A stretch of 64,000 nt of DNA from Spiractinospora alimapuensis (GTDB lineage: Bacteria; Actinomycetota; Actinomycetes; Streptosporangiales; Streptosporangiaceae), in contig NZ_CP072467.1 of assembly GCF_018437505.1 (NCBI RefSeq), forward strand, positions 682,001 through 746,000, read 5' to 3'. Below the pieces are notes generated by a model. It searched no databases. It was given only the letters and a program-made list of their open reading frames with translations, and had not been told where the DNA came from. Shown in pieces: positions 51,793-59,698 of the stretch. A program made the translations under genes and the position numbers. Position 1 is the stretch's first letter, and each line of letters begins with the position of its first letter.

Positions 51793-52587
51793 GTGACGGC
51801 CCTCTTCCGGTCTCCTGATTCCGCCCCGGACGAGACGAGTACAGCGCGGTTGAGCACCCCGGAGAACTTCCGCGACCTCGGTGGTCTGCGCTCCCCCCTG
51901 GGATCGGTGCGCCGCGGCCTCGTCTTCCGCAGTGACGACCTGGCCACCGCGCCCGCGGAGTTCACCGAGTCGATGGTGAGTGAGCACCGGATCGCGCACG
52001 TGATCGACCTGCGGGGCGCCGAAGAACTGTCCTTCACCGGCCGTGGACCGTTGGCGACGGCGTCGGTGACCTACCACCACATCCCCGTGGCCGACGACCT
52101 CGCGCCGTCCAACCGCGGCCCCGCCCGGTCCACCGAGGAGATGGGCGCCTCCTACGCGCGGTTCACCGAGCTCGCCGCCCCACGGTGGGCGATGGCGCTG
52201 TCCCTCGTGGCGAGCGCCGAGGGCGGGGTCGTGTTCCACTGCGCGGCGGGCAAGGACCGCACGGGAATCCTCGCCGCGCTGATCCTGAGCGCGTTGGACG
52301 TCCCCGTCGCCGACATCTCGGCCGACTACGCGCGCACCGACCAGGTGCTGACCGCGGTCAACGCGCGGATCGTCGAACTCGTCCAGGCCGTGCACGCTCC
52401 CCGGTACGCCGGCCAGCCGCCGCTACCCCCGGACAGCCCCGTGGTTCGTCCGTTCGCGGCGACGATGACCGCCTACCAGCGCATTCTGACCGAGCGCCAC
52501 GGGCACGTCCTGGGACCGGTGCGCGCGGCCGGCCTCTCCCCCGCCGTCGAACAGCGACTACGGGACCGGTTGATCGACGGCGCGTAG
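51793..52587 (+). CDS. tyrosine/lipid-type protein phosphatase (PTP fold), copy 1
   Basis: A 264-residue phosphatase of the MptpB-like family. TPENFRDLGGLRSPLG is the N-terminal signature and VFHCAAGKDRTGILAALIL the P-loop with Cys150 and Arg156. The KDR-type loop (Cys-x2-GKDRTG) is the variant often seen in triple-specificity bacterial phosphatases. It begins at a GTG (51793). Divergent from the sugar-binding gene. Paralogue of 58976-59698. Substrate unknown; it could be a phosphoprotein or a phosphoinositide. Confidence 0.85.
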   Translation: MTALFRSPDSAPDETSTARLSTPENFRDLGGLRSPLGSVRRGLVFRSDDLATAPAEFTESMVSEHRIAHVIDLRGAEELSFTGRGPLATASVTYHHIPVADDLAPSNRGPARSTEEMGASYARFTELAAPRWAMALSLVASAEGGVVFHCAAGKDRTGILAALILSALDVPVADISADYARTDQVLTAVNARIVELVQAVHAPRYAGQPPLPPDSPVVRPFAATMTAYQRILTERHGHVLGPVRAAGLSPAVEQRLRDRLIDGA

Positions 52588-52607
52588 CGGGACCGCCCAC
52601 CCCGCCG

Positions 52608-52808
52608 TCAGGGGCCGGTCGTGTTCTCCTCGTCCTCGATCGGTGTGGCGTCCGGGGTGGCGGGGATCCCCTCGTCGGTGACGATCGGCTCGACCTCCCG
52701 CTCCTCCTGTGCCCGAGGGCTCCGCGCGGCTCGCCGCAGCGCCTCGGTCTCGTGCTCCAACTCGTCGTCCACCCGGGGGGAGTGTTTGTCGCTTCCACGG
52801 GTCGGCAT
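52608..52808 (-). CDS. small acidic conserved-type protein
   Basis: A 66-residue protein starting MPTRGSDKHSPRVDDELEHE and ending with an acidic tail. The ATG at 52808 has GGGAGG four bases upstream. The SDKHSPRVDDELEHET start is familiar from small actinobacterial orphans of unknown role. Predicted disordered or helical, no membrane segment. Confidence 0.6.
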   Translation of the reverse strand: MPTRGSDKHSPRVDDELEHETEALRRAARSPRAQEEREVEPIVTDEGIPATPDATPIEDEENTTGP

Positions 52809-52890
52809 ACGGCCTCCCAACACTCCGCCGGCGGGCCTGACCACCGGCTCTCGGGCAGGTATACCCAGCCTCACACCGGTCACGCGGTGT

Positions 52891-53898
52891 TCATCCGACC
52901 GGTCCGGTACTGGAGCGGACGACGAGCTCGGGACGGAACCGCAGCTCACCGCGTTCGCTCTCCGCTCCGTCGATGAGGTCCAGCAACTGCGCGACCGCGG
53001 CCTGACTCATCTCCTTCAGCGGTTGGCGGATGGTGGTGAGCGGCGGGTCGATGTAGGGCATCAGCGGGGAGTCGTCGTAGCCGACCACCGACACGTCCTC
53101 GGGAACCCGCAGTCCCCGCTCCCGCGCGGCCCGGATCGCACCGACGGCCATGGTGTCGTTGGCACAGCAGATCGCGGTGCATCCGCCGTCCAGGAGCTTC
53201 GTGGCCGCGGCGTGTCCACCCTCGAGGGTGTGCAGGGTGTGGTGGACCAGGGACTCGGGGTCCTGCTGCAGGCCCAGGGCCCGCATGGTGCGCAGGAAAC
53301 CGTCCCGTTTGCGGATCACCGGTGAGAACCGCTCCTGGCCCAGGGCGATCCCGATCCGACGGTGCCCCAGGGAGGCGAGGTGGCGCACCGCGAGTTCCAT
53401 CGACAGTTCCTCGTCGGCCGACACGAAGGGCGCCTCGACGCCCGGGACCATCGGGCTGACCAGCACGATGGGCAGTCCCTGGTCGATGAGACGCTGGTAG
53501 CGCGCGGTGTCGGCGCGCGTGTCGGCGTGCATCCCGTAGACGAAGAGGATCCCCGAGACCCCGCGGTCCAGCAGGAGCTCGGTGTAGTCGTCCTCCGGAA
53601 CCCCACCCGCCTCGTGCGTGCACAACACGCACGCGTAGCCCCGCGGCATCAGCGCGGACTCGATGTACTGCGCGAAGTAGGGGAACACCGGATTGCTGAG
53701 CTCGGGAAGGATCAGGCCGATGAGACCGGCCTTGCTCGCACGCAGGGTCTGCGGGCGTTCGTAGCCCAACACGTCGAGCGCGGTGAGGACCGCCTGGCGT
53801 TTCGCCGTGGACACACCCGACTTGTCGTTGAGGACCCGGCTGACCGTCGCGATACTCACCCCGGCGTGCGTCGCGATCTCGGCGAGTTTGATGCTCAT
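52891..53898 (-). CDS. LacI-family repressor of the alpha-glucoside locus
   Basis: A 335-residue LacI regulator: helix-turn-helix LAEIATHAGVSIATVSRVLNDKSGVS, hinge RQAVLTALDVLGYERPQTLR, and a sugar-binding core (GLILPELSNPVFPYFAQYIE, GYDDSPLMPYIDPPLTTIRQP). The ATG is 4 bases after the alpha-glucosidase stop, so they form one transcript. It likely senses an alpha-glucoside or its phosphate-free product and acts on the motif shared by the two promoters. Confidence 0.9.
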   Translation of the reverse strand: MSIKLAEIATHAGVSIATVSRVLNDKSGVSTAKRQAVLTALDVLGYERPQTLRASKAGLIGLILPELSNPVFPYFAQYIESALMPRGYACVLCTHEAGGVPEDDYTELLLDRGVSGILFVYGMHADTRADTARYQRLIDQGLPIVLVSPMVPGVEAPFVSADEELSMELAVRHLASLGHRRIGIALGQERFSPVIRKRDGFLRTMRALGLQQDPESLVHHTLHTLEGGHAAATKLLDGGCTAICCANDTMAVGAIRAARERGLRVPEDVSVVGYDDSPLMPYIDPPLTTIRQPLKEMSQAAVAQLLDLIDGAESERGELRFRPELVVRSSTGPVG

Positions 53899-53902
53899 CC
53901 GC

Positions 53903-55594
53903 CTATTGTCCAGCGCCCGCGGGGTCGGTCGTGGTCGCAGCACGCCACCAGACGGCGGTGTTGGGGGGAAGCGTGGTGGTCGTGACGCCCACGGAGACCT
54001 CCCGGCTGGCGAGGAGGAACAGGCCCGGTGTGGGGATCTCGGCGGGGTCGTCGCCCATGTTGGCCGTACACACCAAGCCACCGTTCGTAGTGAAGGCGAG
54101 GACGCCCTGGGGTGCGTCCAACCAGCTCAGGGTGTCCCCGGGTGCGAACTGGCGACGCAGGCGCAGCGCGTCGCGGTACAGGCGCAGGGTGGAGTCGGTG
54201 TCGGTCCGCTGCCGGGCGACGGTGTGGTCGGCCCAGTGGCGCGGCATCGGCAGCCACGGCTCCCCCTCCCCGAACCCGAAGGGGGCCGCGCCCCCGGACC
54301 AGGGCATCGGGACACGGCATCCGTCGCGGCCCCGTTCGGTGTACCCGGAGCGGTGCCAGCGGGGGTCGCGCAGCGCCTCCTCGGGCAGGTCGGTCACCTC
54401 CTCCAAACCGAGCTCCTCCCCCTGATAGAGGTAGGCGGCCCCAGGGAGCGCCAGCATGACGAGGGTCGCCACCCGCGCTCGCGCGCGACCGAGTACCCCG
54501 CCGCCGTAGCGGGTGACGTGCCGAACGACGTCGTGGTTGGACAACACCCACGCGGGCGGAGCCCCGACCTCTCCGAAGGTGGTGAGGGTCGCGTCGATGA
54601 CACGCTGGAACGCCGCCGCACAGTAGTCGGTGACCAGGAACTCGAAGTTGAACGACTGGTGGAGTTCGCCGGGCCGGACGTAGCGCACGGCCCGGTCGAG
54701 ACTCGGCACCCACGCCTCCACGACACCGATGCGCTCGCCGCGGGCGTCGTCACCGTAGGAGTCCAGGATCTCGCGCCACTCCCGGTACACCTCGTGGACC
54801 TCGTCCTGGTCCCAGTAGGGCTGCGCGGCGCTGTCGAGCATCCCCGAACGGGTGCGACCGGTGTCGGGCAGCCCCTCGGCCTTGAAGAGCCCATGAGCGA
54901 CGTCCACCCGGATGCCGTCGACCCCGCGCCGAAGCCAGAAGTGCAGGACGTCGGCGAACTCCGCGCGGACCTCGGGGTTGCGCCAGTTGAGGTCGGGCTG
55001 CTCGGGGGCGAACAGGTGCAGGTACCACTCCTCCGGTTCGCCGTCCGCGTCGGTCACGCGGGACCACGCCGGACCGCCGAACACCGACTCCCAGTTGTTG
55101 GGGGGCTCCTCGCCGTTCGCACCGCGTCCCGGTCGGAAGACGTAACGCTCGCGCGCGGGGTCCCCGGGCGCCGCGGCCCGTGCGTCTCGGAACCACGGGT
55201 GCTGGTCGGAGGTGTGGTTGGGCACGATGTCGATGATCACCCGCAGGCCGTGCGCGTGGGCGTCGGCCAGCAGGGCGTCGAACTCGGCCAGGTCGCCGAA
55301 CTCCGGCGCGATGTCACGGTAGTCGGCCACGTCGTAGCCGCCGTCGGCGAGGGGCGAGGGGTAGAAGGGGGTGATCCACAACGCGTCCACCCCTAGGTCG
55401 GCGAGGTGGCCCAGCCGCGACCGGACGCCCGCGAGATCGCCGGTTCCGTCTCCGTTGCCGTCGGCGAAGGAGCGGATGTACACCTCGTAGATGACGGCGG
55501 TACGCCACCATCCCTCCGTGTGGGGCCACTCCCCCCGGTGAGGCGAAGAGTCGGGTCGATTGGCGACGACGCTGGTCAGGTCGCTGGTGTTCAT
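53903..55594 (-). CDS. alpha-glucosidase, GH13 family
   Basis: Intracellular glycosidase of 563 residues (oligo-1,6/alpha-1,4-glucosidase group, no signal peptide). The catalytic residues are Asp231 (GIRVDVAH), Glu293 (GVVEAWV) and Asp355 (VLSNHDVVRH). QPDLNWRNPEVR is the QPDLN motif of alpha-glucosidases. It splits the oligosaccharides brought in by the importer. It shares a transcript with the LacI gene. Confidence 0.92.
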   Translation of the reverse strand: MNTSDLTSVVANRPDSSPHRGEWPHTEGWWRTAVIYEVYIRSFADGNGDGTGDLAGVRSRLGHLADLGVDALWITPFYPSPLADGGYDVADYRDIAPEFGDLAEFDALLADAHAHGLRVIIDIVPNHTSDQHPWFRDARAAAPGDPARERYVFRPGRGANGEEPPNNWESVFGGPAWSRVTDADGEPEEWYLHLFAPEQPDLNWRNPEVRAEFADVLHFWLRRGVDGIRVDVAHGLFKAEGLPDTGRTRSGMLDSAAQPYWDQDEVHEVYREWREILDSYGDDARGERIGVVEAWVPSLDRAVRYVRPGELHQSFNFEFLVTDYCAAAFQRVIDATLTTFGEVGAPPAWVLSNHDVVRHVTRYGGGVLGRARARVATLVMLALPGAAYLYQGEELGLEEVTDLPEEALRDPRWHRSGYTERGRDGCRVPMPWSGGAAPFGFGEGEPWLPMPRHWADHTVARQRTDTDSTLRLYRDALRLRRQFAPGDTLSWLDAPQGVLAFTTNGGLVCTANMGDDPAEIPTPGLFLLASREVSVGVTTTTLPPNTAVWWRAATTTDPAGAGQ

Positions 55595-55634
55595 GGCCCC
55601 CCAGACATGGTTGTTTCCGAGCCTGCGCCGACGA

Positions 55635-55660
55635 TAGCAAAAATTCTCAAGACATGAAAT
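55635..55660 (-). promoter_or_regulatory. shared alpha-glucoside operator/promoter motif, copy 2
   Basis: TAGCAAAA (55635-55642), ten bases, CATGAAAT (55653-55660), exactly as at 51590-51615. TGAAA-TCCAG-TTTCA (55655-55669) is an adjoining palindrome. It is 41-66 bases upstream of the alpha-glucosidase start. Confidence 0.6.
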
Positions 55661-55694
55661 CCAGTTTCAGCTAGGGGTGTGGGCCTTGTCGTGA

Positions 55695-55943
55695 GGTGCG
55701 GAACGGGTCTACGTCCGGTTGTCCTCGCGGGGCGACGCCGTGTCCCACTCCTGGGGGCCGAACCTGGTCACGGTGCGGGAGGGTTCGGCGCACAGCGCGG
55801 GTGTGGTGGTGGCGGTGGGGCCGATGCTCGACCGGGTCCTCACCGCGACGCGGGAGTTGGACGTGACGGTCCTGTACACCTCAACCGTGCGCCCCTTCGA
55901 CCGCGCCGGCACCTCCGCCCACGAGATCACCGCGACGCTGGGA
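55695..55943 (+). pseudogene. transketolase C-terminal remnant
   Basis: A frame without a start, following an in-frame TGA, reads ERVYVRLSSRGD, then VTVREGSAHSAGVVVAVGPM and VTVLYTSTVRPFD, which are recognisable as the C-terminal third of a transketolase-family protein. It then jumps to AGTSAHEITATLG, skipping the usual 20-30 residues, and loses similarity. The catalytic and TPP domains are absent. So this is a truncated and internally deleted relic. The remaining bases to the lysS terminator hold nothing else. Confidence 0.75.
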
Positions 55944-56056
55944 CCCACGAGATCCGAGGGGGTCGCCACGGCCGCGAGGGCGGACTTCTGCAACGGGGCG
56001 GCGGGAACGCGCGGGAGCTGGCCGTCGTGGCTTCACCGTGGGGCTGGGCACACGAA

Positions 56057-56101
56057 GACGCCCCGGTCACGCCCACCGGTGGTGGGTGCGGCCGGGGCGT
56101 C
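56057..56101 (-). terminator. terminator of lysS
   Basis: GACGCCCCGG (56057-56066) pairs over 10 bases with CCGGGGCGTC (56092-56101); an inner stem CCCACC/GGTGGG (56072-56086) extends it. It lies 12 bases past the lysS stop. Confidence 0.7.
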
Positions 56102-56113
56102 GAACGGTTGGGC

Positions 56114-57604
56114 TCAGGTGGGCTTGACGAGTGGGAAGAGGATGGTCTCCCGGATGTTCTTGCCGGTGAAGGCCATGAGGAGGCGGTCGATTCCGACACC
56201 GACGCCGCCGGTCGGGGGCATCGCGTACTCCAAGGCGGTCAGGAAGTCCTCGTCCAACTGCATGGCCTCCTGGTCCCCACCGGCGGCCAGCAGGGACTGC
56301 TCGGTGAGGCGACGGCGCTGCTCCACCGGATCGGTCAGCTCGGAGTAGCCGGTGCCCAGCTCCATTCCGAAGCCGATGAGGTCCCACTTCTCCGTCAGCA
56401 GGGGGTCGTGGCGGTGCTGGCGGGTGAGCGGGCTGGTCTCGACCGGGAAGTCACGGACGAAGGTGGGCTGCACCAGGTGGTGCTCGACCAGCTCCTCGAA
56501 GAGGTGTTCCACGACCTTGCCGGGCCCCCACGCCGGATCGACCGCGATGTCGCGGCCCTCGGCGTACTTGCGGAGCTGCTCCACGCTGGTGCGGGGGGTG
56601 ACGTCCTCGCCGAGCGCGTCGGAGACCGACCCGTAGAGAGTCACCGACGGCCAGTCGCCCTCCAGGTCGATCTCGGAGTCCCCGTAAGGGACCACCGCCC
56701 GGCCGAACAGGGCGCGCGCGGCGTCCTGGATCAGCGTCTGGGTCAGTTCGGCGACGTCGTCGTAGTCGCTGTAGGCCTCGTAGAACTCCAGCATCGTGAA
56801 CTCGGGATTGTGGGTCGAGTCCGCGCCCTCGTTGCGGAAGTTGCGGTTGATCTCGAAGACCTTCTCCACGCCTCCGACGACGAGCCGCTTGAGGTACAGC
56901 TCGGGCGCGATCCGCAGGAACAGGTCCAGGTCGTAGGCGTTGATGTGGGTGGTGAACGGCCGGGCGGTGGCGCCGCCGTGCACCTGGTGCAGCATCGGCG
57001 TCTCCACCTCCACGAAGCCCCGCCCCTGCAGGGTGTCCCGCACGGAACGCACCACGTCCGCCCGTCGATACACCATGTCCCGCGCGTCAGTGTTGGAGAT
57101 GAGGTCGACGTAGCGGTGCCGTACCCGGGCCTCGGGGTCGGTCAGGCCCTTGTGCTTCTCCGGCAGCGGCCGCAGACTCTTCGCCGCCAGGGTCCAGGAG
57201 TCGGCCAGAATGCTCAGCTCGCCACGGCGGGAGGTGATCACCTCGCCGCGCACGGCGACCTGGTCCCCGAGGTCCACGTCGGACTTCCACGCCGCCAGCG
57301 ACTCCTCGCCCAGGCGGTCCAGGCTCATCATGACCTGGATCTGCCCCGAGGCGTCCCGGATGGTGGCGAAGCACAGCTTGCCGCCGGTGCGGTAGAGCAC
57401 GACCCGCCCGGCCAGCGAGACCCGCTCACCGGTGGCGTGATCCGCCGGGAGATCGGGGAAGCGCTCACGCACGTCTTTGACGGGTGCCGACCGCTCGACA
57501 CTGACCGGGTAGGGGTCGACGCCCTCCCCACGCATCCGGTCCAGTTTCTCCCGGCGGACGCGCATTTGTTCGGGCAGCTCGGCATAGGTATCGCGGTCGG
57601 ACAT
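56114..57604 (-). CDS. lysS: lysyl-tRNA synthetase, class II
   Basis: Charges tRNA-Lys. The 496-residue enzyme has an OB-fold anticodon domain (about 50-165), motif 1 GRGFVEVETPMLHQVHGGATARPF, motif 2 FEINRNFRNEGADSTHNPEFTMLEFYEAYSDY and motif 3 TGGVGVGIDRLLMAFT. The ATG at 57604 is only 7 bases from a TACACT -10 box on its strand (57617-57612), so its mRNA may be leaderless. The length is normal for bacterial LysS. Confidence 0.96.
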   Translation of the reverse strand: MSDRDTYAELPEQMRVRREKLDRMRGEGVDPYPVSVERSAPVKDVRERFPDLPADHATGERVSLAGRVVLYRTGGKLCFATIRDASGQIQVMMSLDRLGEESLAAWKSDVDLGDQVAVRGEVITSRRGELSILADSWTLAAKSLRPLPEKHKGLTDPEARVRHRYVDLISNTDARDMVYRRADVVRSVRDTLQGRGFVEVETPMLHQVHGGATARPFTTHINAYDLDLFLRIAPELYLKRLVVGGVEKVFEINRNFRNEGADSTHNPEFTMLEFYEAYSDYDDVAELTQTLIQDAARALFGRAVVPYGDSEIDLEGDWPSVTLYGSVSDALGEDVTPRTSVEQLRKYAEGRDIAVDPAWGPGKVVEHLFEELVEHHLVQPTFVRDFPVETSPLTRQHRHDPLLTEKWDLIGFGMELGTGYSELTDPVEQRRRLTEQSLLAAGGDQEAMQLDEDFLTALEYAMPPTGGVGVGIDRLLMAFTGKNIRETILFPLVKPT

Positions 57605-57689
57605 GGCAATGAGTGTAACGAGACGCGCACCCCGTGGGCGCCACGGCGACGGTCACCGCCCCCTGGTGCGGACCACGCCCGAGAACCGG

Positions 57690-57695
57690 TATGAT
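57690..57695 (+). promoter_or_regulatory. -10 box giving a leaderless start for the erm leader ORF
   Basis: TATGAT ends 7 bases before the ATG at 57703, so transcription should begin at or one base from that ATG. No recognisable -35 box; GTGCGG about 18 bases upstream is the nearest. Confidence 0.5.
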
Positions 57696-57702
57696 CGCCC
57701 CC

Positions 57703-57822
57703 ATGGGTATCCAGGCAATCGTGAGCGGCGCCGTCGCCGCCACGTCGTGCGTCTCCTTCATGGGGCGCAGGCTCCGTGCGCGGCGCGTGGCCCTGGTACG
57801 CCAGGATGCCGCCGGCGCCTGA
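57703..57822 (+). CDS. 39-residue putative leader peptide upstream of erm
   Basis: A short ORF beginning MGIQAIVSGAVAATSCVSFM, with a hydrophobic first half and a basic second half (GRRLRARRVALVRQ). The position of the -10 box makes it leaderless. The start MGI plus hydrophobic run recalls macrolide-arrest leaders such as ErmCL (MGIFSIFVI), but this is only a loose likeness. It lies 213 bases before the erm start. It could also be an unrelated small membrane protein. Confidence 0.55.
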   Translation: MGIQAIVSGAVAATSCVSFMGRRLRARRVALVRQDAAGA

Positions 57823-58035
57823 TCCCCATCACGAACGCGCGGTCTCGCGCGTGAGCGGACTCTGATCGCGCCCCGCCGCGTCCTTTCTTCGCCTCCAGGG
57901 CCACCGAGGTTCTTCCCGTCACCTCGGACAGGCCCGCAACTCCCGTGTCTCGTGCTCGACGCACCGTGGCCAGATGTCGGCCTGTCCTGACCGCCCTGTC
58001 GTGGATGGAACCCACGCAGGGGCGAAAGGACCGTC
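57823..58035 (+). promoter_or_regulatory. attenuator-like leader of erm
   Basis: Hairpin ACGCGCG-GTCT-CGCGCGT follows the leader ORF (57835-57852). GTCCTTTC (57880-57887) is fully complementary to GAAAGGAC (58024-58031), which contains the erm ribosome binding site; GCC (57891-57893) and GGC (58021-58023) extend the pairing. CCGAGGT/ACCTCGG (57904-57910 with 57921-57927) and GGACAGGCC/GGCCTGTCC (57926-57934 with 57979-57987) overlap by two bases, so these stems exclude each other. This is the layout of a translational attenuator. Folding was done by eye. Confidence 0.55.
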
Positions 58036-58890
58036 ATGGCTCGACGTTCGACGCCGCGTGCCCGTCACACCGCCGCTCACCGCTCCGCCACCCCACCGCG
58101 CACTCCGTCGCCACGCCTCCCGGGTGTGCGTCCCGACCCGCGCCTGGGGCAGAACTTCCTCGTCGACCCCGCGGCCCGCCGGATGGTGCTGCGCGCCGTG
58201 GGTGACCCGCCGGACCTCGTCGTGGAGGTGGGCGCGGGCCACGGGGCGTTGACCCGGTCCCTCGCGCGCGCCACCCGCGAGCTGGTGGCCTACGAGATCG
58301 ACCCACGGCTCATCGCCCCGCTGCGGGAGTCGGTGCGTGGACTCGACAACGTCACGTGTGTTCGCGGCGACTTCCTCCACTCGCGCGCGCCCAGCACACC
58401 GTTCGCGGTCGTGGGCAACATCCCCTACAACCGATCCACCGACATCGTCCGGTGGTGCCTCCGCGCCCGGCACCTGACCGCCGCCACGCTGCTCACCCAA
58501 CGTGAGTTCACCCAGAAACACACTGGTGCCTACGGACGGTGGACCCAACTCAGTGTCCTGGCCTGGCCGAGGTTCGAACTGGCCGCGACGGGACGAGTCG
58601 CCCCTCGGGCGTTCCGTCCCGCCCCTCGGGTCGACTCCGCGGTCCTGCTCATCCGGCGGCGGGAGCAACCGCTGGTGGCCGCCGAGCACGCCCGCGACTA
58701 CGAGGCGCTGGTACGGCTCGGCTTCACCGGCGCCGGTGGCTCCCTGGAGGCGAGCCTCTCCCGCGACCACTCCACCCGTGCCGTGCGTCGCGCGCTCACG
58801 ACGGCGGGCGTGGCGCGAGGAACCGCCGTGGGGTTCGTCTCCCCCACCCAGTGGGTCACGCTGTTCACCAGCTTGCGCGCCCACGGCTGA
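58036..58890 (+). CDS. Erm-type 23S rRNA (adenine-N6)-methyltransferase
   Basis: Methylates the 23S rRNA adenine at the macrolide, lincosamide and streptogramin B site (position 2058). The 284-residue protein has RLGQNFLVDPA, SAM motif I VVEVGAGHGALT, motif II YEIDPRL and the catalytic NIPYN (128-132). TQREFTQKHTGAYGRWTQLSVLAWPRFEL separates Erm from the related KsgA, which also lacks this arginine-rich N-terminus. AAAGGA lies five bases before the ATG. Its leader looks inducible. Self-resistance of a macrolide producer is possible, but no biosynthesis gene is in view. Confidence 0.92.
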   Translation: MARRSTPRARHTAAHRSATPPRTPSPRLPGVRPDPRLGQNFLVDPAARRMVLRAVGDPPDLVVEVGAGHGALTRSLARATRELVAYEIDPRLIAPLRESVRGLDNVTCVRGDFLHSRAPSTPFAVVGNIPYNRSTDIVRWCLRARHLTAATLLTQREFTQKHTGAYGRWTQLSVLAWPRFELAATGRVAPRAFRPAPRVDSAVLLIRRREQPLVAAEHARDYEALVRLGFTGAGGSLEASLSRDHSTRAVRRALTTAGVARGTAVGFVSPTQWVTLFTSLRAHG

Positions 58891-58975
58891 GGAGGGAGGG
58901 CCGGCTCGGAACGCTCCCAGGGTCTCGGGTAGGTCTGGCTGCGCAATTCGCTGTCCTCGACGAACTGGAGCAGCC

Positions 58976-59698
58976 ATGCGTACCCAGACCCACCTGAGCC
59001 GGCCCGTCAACCTCCGCGACCTCGGCGGGCACCGCACCCCGTTCGGGGTCGTGAACCCCGGGCTCGTGTACCGCACCGACGACCTGTCGGTCGCCACCCC
59101 CGACTTCGTCGACGAACTGGCCTCGCGCGACGTCACCCACGTCATCGACCTGCGTTCGGCCGAGGAGTCGGCCCACACCGGCCGCGGTCCGTTGGCCCGC
59201 CGTCGCATCGCCTACCACCACCTGCCGTTGACCGCCGGCCCCACTCCCCCGCCGCCCCCGGGCCCTCGGCAGCCGGAGGAGATGTCAGCGGACTACCAGC
59301 GGATGCTCAACCACGCCGCGGTCGAGGTGGCGACGGCCCTCAGTGTCATCGCCACGGCGCGCGGCGCGGTGGCCTTTCACTGCTCGGCCGGCAAGGACCG
59401 TACCGGCATCGTCGCCGCGATGGTGCTGTCGGCGCTGGCCGTCAGCCGCGCGGCGATCATCGCCGACTACGCGCGGACGGAGGCCGCGATGCCGGGAGTC
59501 GACCGCAGGATGGCACCGGTCCACGCCGCGGCCGGACGCGAGCCAGCCGTGGCGCACGGGCTACGCGCCCCGGCGGAGACCATGGCCCTGTTCCTCACGG
59601 CCGTGACCGGGGCACCGGGGGCGATGCCCAAGGCCCTGCAGCGGGCGGGGCTGGAGCCGGCGACGCTGCGCCGACTGCGAAGCCGACTGTTGTCCTAG
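58976..59698 (+). CDS. tyrosine/lipid-type protein phosphatase (PTP fold), copy 2
   Basis: A 240-residue phosphatase with VNLRDLGGHRTPFGVV at the start and VAFHCSAGKDRTGIVAAMVL (nucleophile Cys136). It aligns over its whole length with 51793-52587, including LRSAEESAHTGRGPLA. A proline-rich insertion (PTPPPPPGPRQP) lies near residue 92. The ATG at 58976 is preceded by GGAGCAGCC, with GGAG at -9. Function unknown. Confidence 0.85.
   Translation: MRTQTHLSRPVNLRDLGGHRTPFGVVNPGLVYRTDDLSVATPDFVDELASRDVTHVIDLRSAEESAHTGRGPLARRRIAYHHLPLTAGPTPPPPPGPRQPEEMSADYQRMLNHAAVEVATALSVIATARGAVAFHCSAGKDRTGIVAAMVLSALAVSRAAIIADYARTEAAMPGVDRRMAPVHAAAGREPAVAHGLRAPAETMALFLTAVTGAPGAMPKALQRAGLEPATLRRLRSRLLS

Noticed and set aside
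58036-58890. KsgA (16S rRNA dimethyltransferase)
   Set aside because: The NIPYN context, the basic N-terminal extension and the REFTQKHTGAYGRW segment fit Erm, not KsgA.
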